Part shown: in pieces, positions 25,218 through 36,711 of the stretch | Numbering within the stretch: position 1 is the stretch's first letter | Layout: each line of letters starts with the position of its first letter | NCBI RefSeq assembly: GCF_030272615.1 | Contig: NC_081414.1 | Span: 663,279,938 to 663,343,937, forward strand | Origin: Cryptomeria japonica | Taxonomy: Eukaryota; Streptophyta; Pinopsida; Cupressales; Cupressaceae | Length of the DNA stretch: 64,000 nt | Direction of reading: 5' to 3' | Made by a program: the position numbers and the translations under genes | The notes under the pieces: generated by a model | What the model was told of the DNA's origin: nothing | Seen by the model: only the letters and a program-made list of their open reading frames with translations | Database searches by the model: none

Positions 25218-25643
25218 TGCAAAATATCAAACATAAAATCAGATCACAAAAGAATACCTTTGCAGCTAGGGTTTCTAAACCAAATATCCTTTCATTGATT
25301 CACTTATCCACGGATCTCTTCAATTCACCAACAATTTTTCCAAATAAATAATCAACATCTCTTCTCTACTTCAGTCCATCTCCAATGCTCTCGAGAATGA
25401 AAAGGTAACAAATGAAATTGTAAAACACCTTTTATTTACCTTTTACAAATTGCATTAAATGCAATACTGGTTAAACTTACCCTAATCACCGTTCAACCCT
25501 AAAACTTGCTATCAGTTCTCATAACACATCCAATATACTGGTTAGATCACAAAAACTCTTCATAACATCATAATGCATCAAGATATGCAGATTTGACTTG
25601 CTTTGTACCATATAGGGAGTCCGGAAATGGATCTGACAATAAG

Positions 25644-25667
25644 CTCCCCCTAAGATTTATACATAGC
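25644..25667 (-). promoter_or_regulatory. CTTAGGGGGAG purine box downstream of B ORF1 stop
   Basis: Read on the minus strand, a polypurine-like box CTTAGGGGGAGC lies at about 25654-25643, some 15-25 bp after the ORF1 stop. F has the same box at 61811-61822, and A and I have weaker versions. Confidence 0.5.
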
Positions 25668-26617
25668 TTAGTTTACCAGTGAGGGATTCTCCACACTGGG
25701 TGAATAATTAGAATCTTCTAATGGTTTCCTCCAGATCTTGTTCATCTCAGCCCTGGTCTCTTCCACATCAACTTTTTTCTTACCTTTTCGATCAATAAAC
25801 TGATTTACCAATTGGTTCATTTTTTCTCTATAGAACTTTGCAAGATGTCCCGGTTTGTGACAATGAAAACATGTCATTCCAGATGCTCTCTAGGGTCCAA
25901 CATTTCCTCCTCTACAAGTTTTTCTTCTGCAATTCATAGGTACATGTCCATAGTTATGACAAATAGAACAAGTTGCATTCTGTCTATACTCCATTTTATA
26001 AGGATTAGACCGATTCACATAAGGTCTCTACCAAGTAGGGTTTCTCTGGTCATTGAAATATCTCTACCATTCACCATTAGGTCTTTGATTTACATAAGAT
26101 ATTTGATTATTCATTTCAGACCTGCACTCAACAGCTCTATGCCCATACTTGTTGCAATTATAGAAATAATCATTAAAAGTGCTAGGCATATATCCATCAT
26201 ATGTATTAGGTCTATAACCATTAACAACACTAGATATACTTCTACAAACATTAGTATTATGACATACCTTATGACAATTAAATCATATTCATTTGTAGGA
26301 TTTCTTACCAGTGGTTTTCTTGTTCTTAGGTGCAGATTTACCTTCATGCATGATGTCTTTGGTACCGGAAGGCTCACCTTGCTTAAAGGTTGTGTATCCC
26401 AAGCCATGTTTATCTCCATTCTACCTTTGTGAGTGAATATTCTCATCAAGCATAGCAGTTCTCTTAGTCAATATCTCCTATGCATCAGCCAACTACTTAG
26501 TAAGATCTTCACTCTTTTTCATAAGACTCTCTCTAAGGCACATAGCTATGTCTAGATCAACTTTCACTTCCTCTTTTTCTTCTTTTTCCTCATGAAGATG
26601 TGCATGCAGGTCACTAA

Positions 26618-27820
26618 TGTTAGAAAACTCAGATAACCAGAGGACAACTGAGAGAGGGGGGGTGAATCAGTTGTCAATGGATTATAGAACTTTAAGCATT
26701 CAAATCCTTATTACCGGAACATACAAACCCAATACCAAAATGTATAAACCAAATATTAGAATAACTGATATAGCAATTAAACATAAACATAAATCATATA
26801 ACAGTTACCATCCATCCAGAACACATGACACTGAGATTTGTACGTGGAAAAATTGATAAAGGGAAAAACCACAGTGGGAAGCCTACCCACAGTCAGATAA
26901 TACTTCTACAGTAAGTATGTGATTACAATATGAGGGGCTTGCACATGCAATAAGGCCAACAACCTAGAGCGCATTTCTCATCACAAAAAGGAGCCTCACT
27001 GACTACAATCTGGAAAGAAGAGTGAACTCAAAAGATAGCATCTCCTATGCCTGAGAATAGTTTTGGTTAAGCTCAATACCAGAGGTCTTAAACCTCTCTT
27101 ACCAATCCAATTTGATCGACCAAAATCTACATATATGATTACAACATTATTCGCACACAGATAGTCCTATATTCCACTACCATGATCTACAAAGAGATCT
27201 TACATCATATTTATACCAACCCAGGACCTAAACAATTAGGTCGGCCACCTACAAGATAATACTATAAATTCATAACATAAACCCACAATCCAATGATCAA
27301 CCAAGTTGTCTTAGGCCAAAAATAATATAAACCAATCATTAAATCTTGTCGATAATGCATCGGGAACATCCTCCAACATGTTACATAAACTGATCCATAA
27401 CCTAGATAACACTAGACCCAAAATAGGTCTCCATAAACCAAATCCAACACCATCGATCAATAAGAACATGAACAAGATAACCAACAACATCCTAAAAGCC
27501 ATCTAGAAGCCACACCAACACCACTTATCATGTGCATCAAAAGATCTTCAACAAAGCTCTGTCGGTAAAACCCTTACTGGTGACCAAATGATAGCATCTG
27601 AATCATCAAATCCTGACCCAACTGATCATGATACTCATCTGAATAGCATGAATGACAGATCCAAATCAATTCCACAAACCAAAGCATACCGGATCAATAT
27701 CATAAACCAACCACTCTACCGGAACCAACCGAAAATTGGTAAACAACCAAAACAACTGATGTTGCCATCAATGACAAAAAATCAATGCAACACATAATCA
27801 ATTCCTCCAAATTATCAACA
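26618..27820 (-). repeat. Element H 3' LTR
   Basis: 1,203 bp, minus-strand start TGTTGATAATTTGGAGG at 27820. It contains the shared CCCACTGTGGTTTTTCCC block near 26870 and an inverted repeat TTGCACATGCAA at 26939-26950. It aligns with 30416-31661. Confidence 0.92.
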
Positions 27821-28101
27821 ATATCCCCTTTTGGCATTGATGGAAACACTAGATGTGAAAAACATCCAAGTGCCAAGAAATGCCAAACAAGTCTCCCCCT
27901 ATAGAAGACAACCAACAATCTCTCACAAAATGATATAGCAATGAAGCTCTGAACCAAACTCCCCTAATGAATATATCTCTCCCTTGTGTTTTTCACTAGA
28001 ATAACTCTCCCTCTTTGACATCAATGACAAAGATATGACATAAATATCAAAGAGAAGTCATAAATCCTCTGATTCACATAGCTGACTACTCCCCCTGAGT
28101 A
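27821..28101 (-). promoter_or_regulatory. Element H polypurine tract array
   Basis: On the minus strand, AAAAGGGGATAT abuts the LTR. Further GGGGGAGA-type boxes have complements at about 27892, 27960, 28005 and 28090. The arrangement is the same as in A, I and F. Confidence 0.7.
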
Positions 28102-30359
28102 TTAGCACCACCACATCAATCTGGAATGAGTAATAGCTCTGATGATGCATATCATACTGATGCCAATCAACATCATGCAGGTCTCTACCAAAGAGGAAGA
28201 AACCCCCAATCTATCTCTGAAGTACTCAAATGATTCTTTAGGTAAAGGTTTAGTGAAGATGTCTACAATCATCTCTTTAGTGTTCACATAAACTAGTCTG
28301 ACTTCATTTGCTTCCACCTTCTCCTTCAAAAAGTTATACTTGATATATATGTGCTTTGTCTTAGAATGAAATACCGGATTCTTTGATATATCAATAGAAG
28401 TAGAGTTATCACAATGAATAACTACCGGTTCATTACAATTCACCTTTATATCCTTCAACATTTGCTTCATCCTAGAACTTATGTACAGTTAGTAGCAGCA
28501 ACAACATACTCAGCTTTAGCAGTAGATAAAGAGGTGCATGAATGCTTTTTTTGAATCCATGAAACAAGTTTCTTTCCAAGAGAGAAAGATCCATTGGATG
28601 TGCTCTTCTAGTCATCAACATCTCCCAATCTACATCTATATATACACATAATGTAAAGTCATCATTTTTAGAATATCACAAACCATATTCAGTTGTTCCC
28701 TGCAAATACCTGAAAATCCTTTTCACCGCACTCTCATAATTTTCTCTAGGATCACTCTGAAATCTTGATACAATTCAAACTGCATTCATTATATCCGGTC
28801 TAGTTTGAGTCAAATATTAAAAACCTCCAATCATAGACTTGTACCTTGTAGGATTTACCAATGCAAATGCATCTTTCTTTGTCAATTTATCACTTGTAAC
28901 CATCGAAGTACCAACCGGTTTAGAATTTTCCATATCAAATTTCTTCATCAGCTCTGTAGCATACTTTAGTGAAATCAAGCTTCAAAAGATATTTATCCAA
29001 TCTTGCATACCAAGCTTTAGCGGCTTGTTTCAATCCATATAAATCTTTCTTTTAGCATGCAATGATATTGTTCCTTTTCCCTTGATCATGCATGCTTTGT
29101 CATCTCCAAATCTAACCAGACCACCACTAAATTCTTGCATAGATAAGAACTTCCTTTTATCTCCAATCATATGATGTGAACATCCACTGTCAATTACCCA
29201 TTCATCCTTGTCTTCAATTTTAGCAGCAAGGGCCTTCTCTTTAGGTGTTGAATCATCTTCCTTGATAGCCAAGAATACCCATTTCTTTCCATTGTTAGAT
29301 CCACTAGCTAAATCTTATGTTGGTTCATCATCAAAATCAGTCACACCTTCCTCATCAGCAAAGTAGATGATTTGTCTTTGTTCCTCTTGTACTTATGCTT
29401 CTTTTGATAATCATGATTAGACCTAAAATATCTTCTAGCTCTTTCTTCAAATCTTGAATTCCTTTCAAGACATCTAGATGCAAAATGACCTATCTTATTA
29501 CATGCAAAGCATTTAAAAGGTGATTTTCCTTCATACTTCCTTCATGTCGGTCCTTTAGGTATTCTTCTATCAAATAAGGCTTCAAGTTGCTCAAACTCTT
29601 CATCTTCTTTCTTCATATTCTATAGTTCCTTCTCATATAAATCTTTCCAATCACTCTTGTCGGTAGATAATGTAGATGCATGAAAACCAAGTTCAGATTT
29701 TATAGCTCCAGAAGGTCCAAATTCCTCAAGTTCAAAAGAAGATAACTTCCCAACCAAGGTATCTCAATTAACATAGGTGTTTTCTATAGTTCTCATCTCA
29801 TTAATTACAGTAACCTTCATCTTATAAGCTAGTGGCAAAGCTCTCAGTACTTTAGAAACTATTTCATCTTCGCTTAGAGATCCACCATAACATTGAATTC
29901 CCAAAACAGTCTCATTAACTCTCTCCATAAAAGCAATAATCATTTCATCTTCTTCCATCTTTAGGCTCTCATACCTCACCCGGTAACCATCAAGTTTAAC
30001 AATTTTAACAGTAGGGTCACCTTCATTTAGAGTCCTCAATTTGTCCCACATAGCCTTTACAATTGATTTATCAGTTAGTCTCATTATTTTCTGATTAGAA
30101 AGTGTACACAAAAGGACTTCTCTAGCTCTACAATCATTCTCAAGTTCTTTATCCAGGCTTTCTAGAGGAGTATTGCCAAATGTTGGATTAAATGGTGTAA
30201 CTTATTTGTTAGTGATCTCCCAAATCTACTTTCCAAGACATCTTAGATGAGTCTCCATCTAAATCTTCCATACCTATAATTTGTTCCATCAAGCCTAGGA
30301 ATTTCTCTCTGGAAAATAGCTACAGATGTACTTGATAAACTTGAACTATTAGTTACCAT
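28102..30359 (-). pseudogene. Element H gag-pol remnant (gag, knuckle, protease, RT end, RNase H)
   Basis: Starts at the ATG at 30359 (MVTNSSSSLSSTSVAIFQRE, then LDGTNY). The gag UBN2 part is open at 30111-29764 with KAMWDKLRTLNEGD, YRVRYESLKMEEDE and VLRALPLAYKMKV. A knuckle CFACNKIGHFASRC lies near 29500. The protease (29272-29030) has the active-site motif WVIDSGCSHHM. At about 29030 the protein jumps to LYGLKQAAKAWY, the end of a Copia RT, then degenerate RT, then RNase H (28470-28180) with IHCDNSTSIDISKNPVFHSKTKHI and the ending VDIFTKPLP. Stops and frameshifts occur throughout. It is a close relative of the protease of element C, so H and C are one lineage. Confidence 0.88.
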
Positions 30360-30415
30360 AGGATCTTCTTCAATCAGTTAAGATTCTACAGAGAGGACCA
30401 AGATCTGATACCAAT

Positions 30416-31661
30416 TGTTAGACAACTTAGATAACTAAAGGACAACTAAGAGAGGGGGGTGAATCAGTTGTCAACAGATTATAGAACTTTAAGAATTCAA
30501 ATCCTTATTACAGGAACACAAACCCAATATCAAAATGCATAAACCAAATACCAAAACAACTGATATAGAAATTAAACATAAACATAAATCACAAAACAGT
30601 TACCATTAATCAAGAACATGTTACACCAAGATTTGTATGTGGAAAACCCAGTGAAGGGAAAAACCACAGTGGGAAGCCTACCCATAGTCAAATAATACTT
30701 CTACAGTAAGGATGTGATTACAATATGAGAGGACCTGCAGATGCAGGAAGGACAATAGTCTAGAGCACACTGCTCATCACAAAAAGGAGCCTCACTGACT
30801 GCAAAATAAATCTAGACTATAATCTGGAAAGAAGAGTGAACTGCAAAGATAGTATCTCCTATGCCTAAGAACAATTCTAGTTAAGCTCAGTACCAAAGGT
30901 CTTAAACCTCTCTTACCAATCCAATTTGATCACCTATGATCAACCAAAACCTTTGCATATGATTACAACATTATTGGCACACAGATGGTCATGTATTTCA
31001 TTACCATGATCTACAAAGAGATCTTACATCATATTTATACCAACCTAAGACCTAAACAATTAGGTCGTCCACCTAAAAGATAATACAATTAATTTATAAC
31101 ATAAACCCACAATCCAATGATCAACCAAGTCATCTTAGGCTGAAAACAATATAAACCAATCATTAAATCCCACTGGTAACGCATCAAGAACATCCTCCAA
31201 CACGTTACATAAACTGATCCATAACCTAGATAACACCAGACCTAAAATAGGTCACCATAAACCAAATCCAACACCACCGATCAATAGGAACACGAACAAG
31301 ATAACCAACAACATCTCGAAAGTCATCTAGAAGCTGCACCAACACCACTTATCATGTGCATCAAAATATTTTCAACAAAGCTCTATCAATAAAACCCTTA
31401 CTGGGGACCAAAAGGCTTACTAGAACAAATGATAGCATTTGAGTCATCAAATCCCAAACCAACCGATCATGATACTTATCTGAATAGCATGAATGATAGA
31501 TCCAAATCAATTCCACAAACCAGAGCATACCAGATCAATATCATAAACCAACCACTCTACCGGAAGCAACCGGAAACCAGTAAACAACCAAAACAACCAA
31601 TGTTGCCATCAATGACAAAAAATCAATGCAACACATAATCAATTCCTCCAAATTGCCAAAA
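30416..31661 (-). repeat. Element H 5' LTR
   Basis: 1,246 bp matching 26618-27820. It has the inverted repeat CCTGCAGATGCAGG at 30734-30747 and GGGAAAAACCACAGTGGG (complement of the shared block) near 30657. Confidence 0.92.
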
Positions 31662-32059
31662 ACTAATCTCTTAGTTTAGCTTAGTGATCTCATGCTCCTT
31701 ATCTCCATTTTTGCCTTCAGCTACCCTCCTGGCGTCCAACTCTTGAGTCATCCTGATGGTAAGGGCTTCCAGCTCTCTCCTCATATTTGACTTATCATCA
31801 TTCAGATTTTCCACCTCATTAACCAATGCATCAATGTTATTTTCTTCAAATGAACAGTTTTCACTAATTTCATACAACTGTTCAACTAGCTCTCTCCTCT
31901 TAGCCAATGAAGCTTTTTACTTGACCCTTAATTCACCTAGGGCTTCTTTAGATTCTACAAGATGGTTAGAAAGATCATTATAATGCATATCCCCCATGAT
32001 AGCATTAAGGATCCTTCCCAAGTGGTTAAGCCTTAAAGGAATTAGGCTCTAATACTAAT

Positions 32060-33229
32060 TGATAAACTTATTAGGCACTGAGAGGGGGGCTGAATAAGTG
32101 AAAGCAAAAACAATATAAATTTGATCACCACTTTAATCAACTTGAAGCTTATCAAACATGCAAGGAAAATAAATACATAAGCTAACACCCAATAACATAT
32201 GCACCACATAACATAATGTTTTTCACTTGGAAACCCAAATGGGAAAAACTATGGTGGGAATTGGTACCCACAAGATCAACTATCTGTAGAATAGTTATCT
32301 GACTGGTTAAGGTCTTACAATTGCTCTAATAGGAGCACACCCAATTAAGAGTGTCTTAGCTTAGCTAAGAGTTATTACAATAAGGCCTACTAAGACCACC
32401 CCTATTAGGATCTACCTAGCTATGGGATTTCAAAACACAAGCTAATGTATCACCTTGTTAAAGGATTTAAACCTTTTATACCTGTTAGGATCCTACCGTA
32501 CCCTTTTAGGAGTGACCTTGTTAAAGGATTTTATCTTGTTGCAACTATTAGGGAACAACAAGTGACTGATCTTGATGTTAGCACCTCTATGCCTGATTAG
32601 ATCCACTTCAGATATGCTTCTAACAGTGACCAAACATCAATGCAGAGCTTCTTCTTTCACCGCACAACCAAATTCGCACTACTGATCTCATGTCTAATAC
32701 ATCATCACACAATATACTCCTTTTTATAAACAACTCTGCTAAGTTGGCTAAGAACCTTTGGAACAATTTCCTAGGTTCAATGTATCTAGTCAATCTTGCT
32801 CATTAGGTTTTCCTTATGTCAGCCACACACATTATAATTCAAAAATAAAATATTATATCTATGAGTTTACCGATCTAAGTAACTCTACTCTACTGGTTAA
32901 CTGTTCTTCCTAATTGATAGCTCAGAGCAACATAACTCGCTCATTCCATTGAGTCTATTGATGCGGTTCTAGTCATAGACTCCTACCAATGTCATGAACA
33001 TACATTCCAAACTTCAATGCTTAACTCTTCACCAATCTCTCATACCGGTCGCTTGAACATAGCACTATCTCTGTTTACCGATTTCCTATTTCACAAACTC
33101 CACTACCAGTTAAGCTTTTTTGGTTGGACTAAAAGACTTAGATGACGGACAAAACATGGTTTCCATCAATAACAAAACAATACAAGTCATCAATTAACCT
33201 ATTACCACAAAATCATCATCAAGCCAACA
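32060..33229 (-). repeat. Element B 5' LTR (uninterrupted; empty site for A)
   Basis: 1,170 bp. It is the intact paralogue of 12341-13305 plus 20215-20421 and shows the sequence before A inserted. The minus-strand start is TGTTGGCTTGATGATG at 33229. The word array of TTAGGAG and GTTAAG type lies at about 32305-32545. Confidence 0.93.
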
Positions 33230-33289
33230 AGAAATTAAGGAGATGAATGGGTGTTCATTGCTATCAAGGAAGATGATCTAGTGACTACT
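33157..33289. repeat. 133-bp direct duplication, left copy
   Basis: Identical to 35474-35606 except for one base (A33230 against G). It contains the last 73 bp of B's 5' LTR plus 60 bp of Copia C, so it arose after B inserted. Confidence 0.95.
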
Positions 33290-35473
33290 GTAAGCTAGGA
33301 AACTGGAAATCATCAAAGCAAGTAGTATTAATAATAGCTCAATCACAAAAGCATATTGCAATGATCAATCCTAACACACTCAATAAAGACATGAAAATGA
33401 AACATTCAAAACTAAAGACTATGCAAACCAAATGTAGATCTAAATGCTTCCTTCATGCGGCTCCATTGTCCTTCTTTCTTCTCCAAATAGCCTTTGTTGT
33501 GGATCTCACCTTCAAGTGTACACACATGAGATGAAAGAAAGTAAATAAGATATTGGCGCAAGAGTACTTGAAGTGTGATTGATTAGAAATTCGATAATCT
33601 AATTAGGGGATTTGATTGAAGAAATTCATCCAATTTATAGACAAATTTGAGAAATGATCAAATTAGCATGATTCAATTCAAATGGAAATTGCAAATCAAT
33701 AATGTCAATTATGAGAAATTATGCACTTTCTATGCAAAATTGATTGATTGATAATTCATGACAAAATATGACAAATTTCTATGTCAAAAATTGATTGATT
33801 GTCAATTATGACAAATTATGACAAATTGAAATGTCATTCCCATGAAATTAGGAGAAAAAAAGGAGAGAATTGAAAATAGATGAATAATGAAAATTAGGAA
33901 ATTAGAAAAAGAGGAAAAATTAGGAATTAAGAAATTAGGTGAATTAATTAATAATTTGTCATTTATTAATTAATTCACAAAAGAGGAATAATTAGCCAAT
34001 TAAATGAACATTTAATTGCGATGAGAAGACTTAGGATAAATAAATAATTTATTAATCCTAAAGGGAGAAATGACAAACAAGGTTAAATGATTAAATCACA
34101 AAACCCTAGAAGATGAATTAGCAATGCAAAGATGACAATTAGGTCTTGATGAAAGATAATTGACTCGATCATGATTCTGATTAACAAAGGACCAATGTGA
34201 TAAATGATTTGATTGATAAATGTGCCAATTGACGAGGAACAATGACTAATTGATCCAAATTGACATAATTGAGATAGACAACGGTCAATGGCAAATTGAT
34301 CACAAAATGACAAAATTGACAAGAGGACAAGGATCGATGACAAAATAGATTGCAAAATGACAGGATTGAAAATGACCACGATTAATAACAAATCAATTGC
34401 AAAATGACAAGATCGAACATGACAATGATCGATGACAAATCGATCGCAAAACGACAAGATTGAAAATGATAAGGATTGATGACAAATCGATCGCCAGATG
34501 ATAAGATTGATAAGAGGACAAAACCCTAATTAGGATTTGACGATGTCCAAAATGATGACAAATGAGCACGCACATTGATGTGACAGGATAAGATTGACCA
34601 AAAATCATGACTGAAGATTGTTGTCGACAAGACCAAATTCGAAGGCGAGATGAATAAAGAATGTAGAAGAATGACTCAATGCTCACAAATGATAAAAATC
34701 AAGTACAAATCATAGAAGAAATGTTAATGTGATGCAAAAACCTAAAATGAGGCAATGCGCAAATGTTAAAGTATGACTCCGCAAGCGTTGACCATTTTTA
34801 GGTGTCTATATTTTGCCCCTCTTTGAGATAATGTGATTTTAAGCATTGTTTCAAAGAACAATAATGAAAATGCCCCAGATGCTGACAATGACATATGCAT
34901 GCCCCCTCGAGGAATTGGCCGAAAACATCCAGGAAAGAGGCCAATTGATTAATAAGAATGATAGAACATGATAGGATCAAATGGACTACCAAGACGGACA
35001 GAAGAAATGTTAGTAAGAGGAAATGAGACAAAGGATAGTGAGAGATGAAGAAAAACTTTCTTTCAGTAATGCACTTTGTAGGTGAGAACCTTTATTTTAA
35101 TGTAGCAAAATGGATGCGGAGCATCATGGCATTGAAGGCCAGAGCTGAAATGCAACCCTTTTTGCAAAAGACAGACACATCACAAACAAACAACAATCAC
35201 AACAAAAAAAGAAAAGGACCATGAACCATCCTGGTCACTCTAAATCACTCAATGACATCATCGAGCAACATAGGAACACAATCAAAGCCAAAAATAAATC
35301 AGTAAAAAGATAAGATGCACAAATTCCAACAAATCAAACAAACATCTTGATATTCATTGTCAAAAGTTGAAAGTGTTGATAGGACAATCATGCTGTCTAG
35401 TTTCAAGACATGCGGTACCTCGTCTAAGATAGGACACAGTCTGGTTTCAATCATGAGGGGGATTAGGATCATG
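33289..35473 (-). mobile_element. Fragment K: Gypsy-type 3' LTR with 3' internal sequence
   Basis: On the minus strand an LTR-like unit runs from TATAGACACCTAAAAATGG (34810; TGTAGACACC in related LTRs) to AGCTTACA at 33289, 1,522 bp. A polypurine tract (AGAGGGGCAAAA) directly precedes it. About 660 bp of internal sequence extends to 35473 without a coding match. The body of the element and its other LTR are missing. Instead of a short target duplication, the fragment lies between the two copies of a 133-bp repeat. ATGACAAA and GATCGATGACAAAT words recur at 34090-34500. Confidence 0.65.
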
Positions 35474-35606
35474 TGGTTTCCATCAATAACAAAACAATAC
35501 AAGTCATCAATTAACCTATTACCACAAAATCATCATCAAGCCAACAGGAAATTAAGGAGATGAATGGGTGTTCATTGCTATCAAGGAAGATGATCTAGTG
35601 ACTACT
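35474..35606. repeat. 133-bp direct duplication, right copy
   Basis: Second copy of 33157-33289. It retains GGAAA at the end of B's LTR, the presumed original target sequence of B. Confidence 0.95.
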
Positions 35607-35905
35607 AAATCTAGTAGTTGCATTGTTGAAGAGAAATATTTGGCCGCTAAAATTGAAGAGAAAGATGAATGGGTTATTGACAGTGGCTTCTCTCATCACA
35701 TGATAGGTGATAAGAGTAAATTTGTGAGTATGGAACAATATGATGGTGGTGTAGTGAGATTTGTACATGATAAAACTGGTATAATCTATGGTAGAGGTTC
35801 TATTTCTCTTGATGGTAAACATAACACTGATAATGTTTTGCATCTTAAAGGTATAAAGCATAATATTTTGAGTGTTTGACAGATGGTTGACAAGGGATAT
35901 GATCC
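35568..35905 (+). pseudogene. Copia element C: protease segment
   Basis: The frame reads FIAIKEDDLVTTKSSSC, then KDEWVIDSGFSHHMIGD with the aspartic protease motif DSG. It continues VRFVHDKTGIIYGRGSISL and VLHLKGIKHNILSV, with a stop before QMVDKGYD. These are the usual Copia protease landmarks leading to the GAG-pre-integrase domain. The first 39 bases lie in the 133-bp duplication. Element J begins at 35906, after GATCC, and the protein resumes at 48928. Strong similarity to the protease of H (KDEWVIDSGCSHHMIGD) shows a common family. Confidence 0.87.
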
Positions 35906-36711
35906 TGAAGCAGTCACCAGTTAGGAGGGACCTCAAAGAGATCAGTCCTGACCGGTCAGCAAGAGTAAACACAACGGAAACACAAAGACATGATAGAGGC
36001 AATGCATAAAAGATTGAATTATAACATGAAAACTGATTACAACCAATTGGTAACAATCGGGTTACAGAAACTGGATCACAAGCCTACTAAAACATACTCA
36101 AAGGTATAGAATAGGTCACAACCGAGACCTCAAATCTTAAGATCTATCTTCAATGTTCAATCTCACTTCTTGGTTTTATTCCAATGCTCTATTACAATGA
36201 TTTATACAATCCAAGGGGATCTAGTTGGCCCAAAAAGGGATCAAGACCCAAAGAACAAGACCTAACATACAAAACCAATAAGGTCGGCCTCTGCCAAGAG
36301 ATTCTTCTGGAAAATCCAAAGGACAAAGAGTAGATCATGGAAAAAGGTCAGCCACACACCAAGGAACATTGGAATCAATGCACAAGGCTCCAAAAGATAC
36401 ATAAGGGATTCATTAGATCACAAATACAAATAGGTCCAGGCAACCGATAACATGAAACTGTCAACCGGTAATAGGAAACTATCACAAAAATCGGTAGCGA
36501 TAACTTATCGAAAAATGATCTAAATACTCCACAGTTTAGAAATAAGGAAGATGATCAAGTCTTCAATCCAAAATCCAGCTCCACAGGATCAAGTGAGCCA
36601 AATACAGGACACATAGAAAGGAATGTTAAAACTGTAAACAAAAAGAAAAATAAAAAGGAAATATTTTTGGTTGATGTAAGATTGCTATGAACCGGGGATG
36701 CTCTTGCATCA
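35906..36711 (-). repeat. Element J 3' LTR
   Basis: 806 bp, matching 48134-48927 and 49191-49990. It begins (right end, minus strand) TGATGCAAGAGCATCC and ends TGCTTCA. Confidence 0.9.

Larger units (their letters stand above)
26618..31661 (-). mobile_element. Element H: internally deleted Copia retrotransposon
   Basis: Minus-strand element with a 5' LTR at 30416-31661 and a 3' LTR at 26618-27820, and target duplication ACTAA at 26613-26617 and 31662-31666. A Met-type primer site (minus strand TTGGTATCAGATC) lies just inside the 5' LTR. Polypurine boxes lie at 27821-28095. The 2.6-kb interior holds gag, zinc knuckle, protease and RNase H, but the protease joins the end of the RT directly near 29030; GAG-pre-integrase, integrase and most RT are gone. 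It is inserted in B's ORF1. Confidence 0.92.
25668..31997 (-). pseudogene. Element B ORF1: gag-like coiled coil and zinc knuckles, split by Copia H
   Basis: The sense frame starts at the ATG at 31997 (MGDMHYNDLSNHLVESKEAL) and runs to 31662, where H with its ACTAA duplication interrupts it. It resumes at 26617 and ends at the stop at 25668 (SPSVENPSLVN). The first part (open 31907-31671) is a coiled coil (KRRELVEQLYEISENCSFEEN, RRELEALTIRMTQELD). Beyond H the coil continues (HEEKEEKEEVKVDLDIAM) and is followed by knuckle remnants and CFHCHKPGHLAKFY (last Cys replaced by Tyr). F ORF1 is the closest relative, including the IRMxQEL and ADMNKIW-like motifs. Confidence 0.82.
12341..33229 (-). mobile_element. 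Element B: pol-less gag + ORF2 LTR retrotransposon with three nested insertions
   Basis: The LTRs lie at 32060-33229 (5') and 12341-13305 plus 20215-20421 (3', split by A). The ends are TGTTGG and CA on the minus strand. The flanks are GGAAA (12336-12340) and AGAAA (33230-33234); a duplicated copy of the right flank at 35547 still reads GGAAA, so one base has mutated. A (13306-20214), solo LTR G (21659-22861) and Copia H (26618-31661) are inserted. Removing them leaves about 7.72 kb with 1,167- and 1,170-bp LTRs and a 5,381-bp interior. It encodes ORF1 (gag-like) and ORF2 only. A Met-tRNA-type primer site (degenerate, TTAGTATTAGAGCC) and a polypurine tract are present. Confidence 0.88.

Noticed and set aside
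25812-26432. 206-codon plus-strand frame
   Set aside because: It lies antisense to B ORF1 knuckle region; the minus strand shows homologous gag sequence, and the plus frame has no protein-like features.
33289-35473. K as a Helitron or DNA transposon because of the unusual flanks
   Set aside because: An LTR start with adjacent polypurine tract is visible on the minus strand, and there are no terminal inverted repeats or Helitron ends.
35595-36056. 153-codon minus-strand frame
   Set aside because: It spans the junction of Copia C protease and the J LTR, so it cannot be an ancestral gene.
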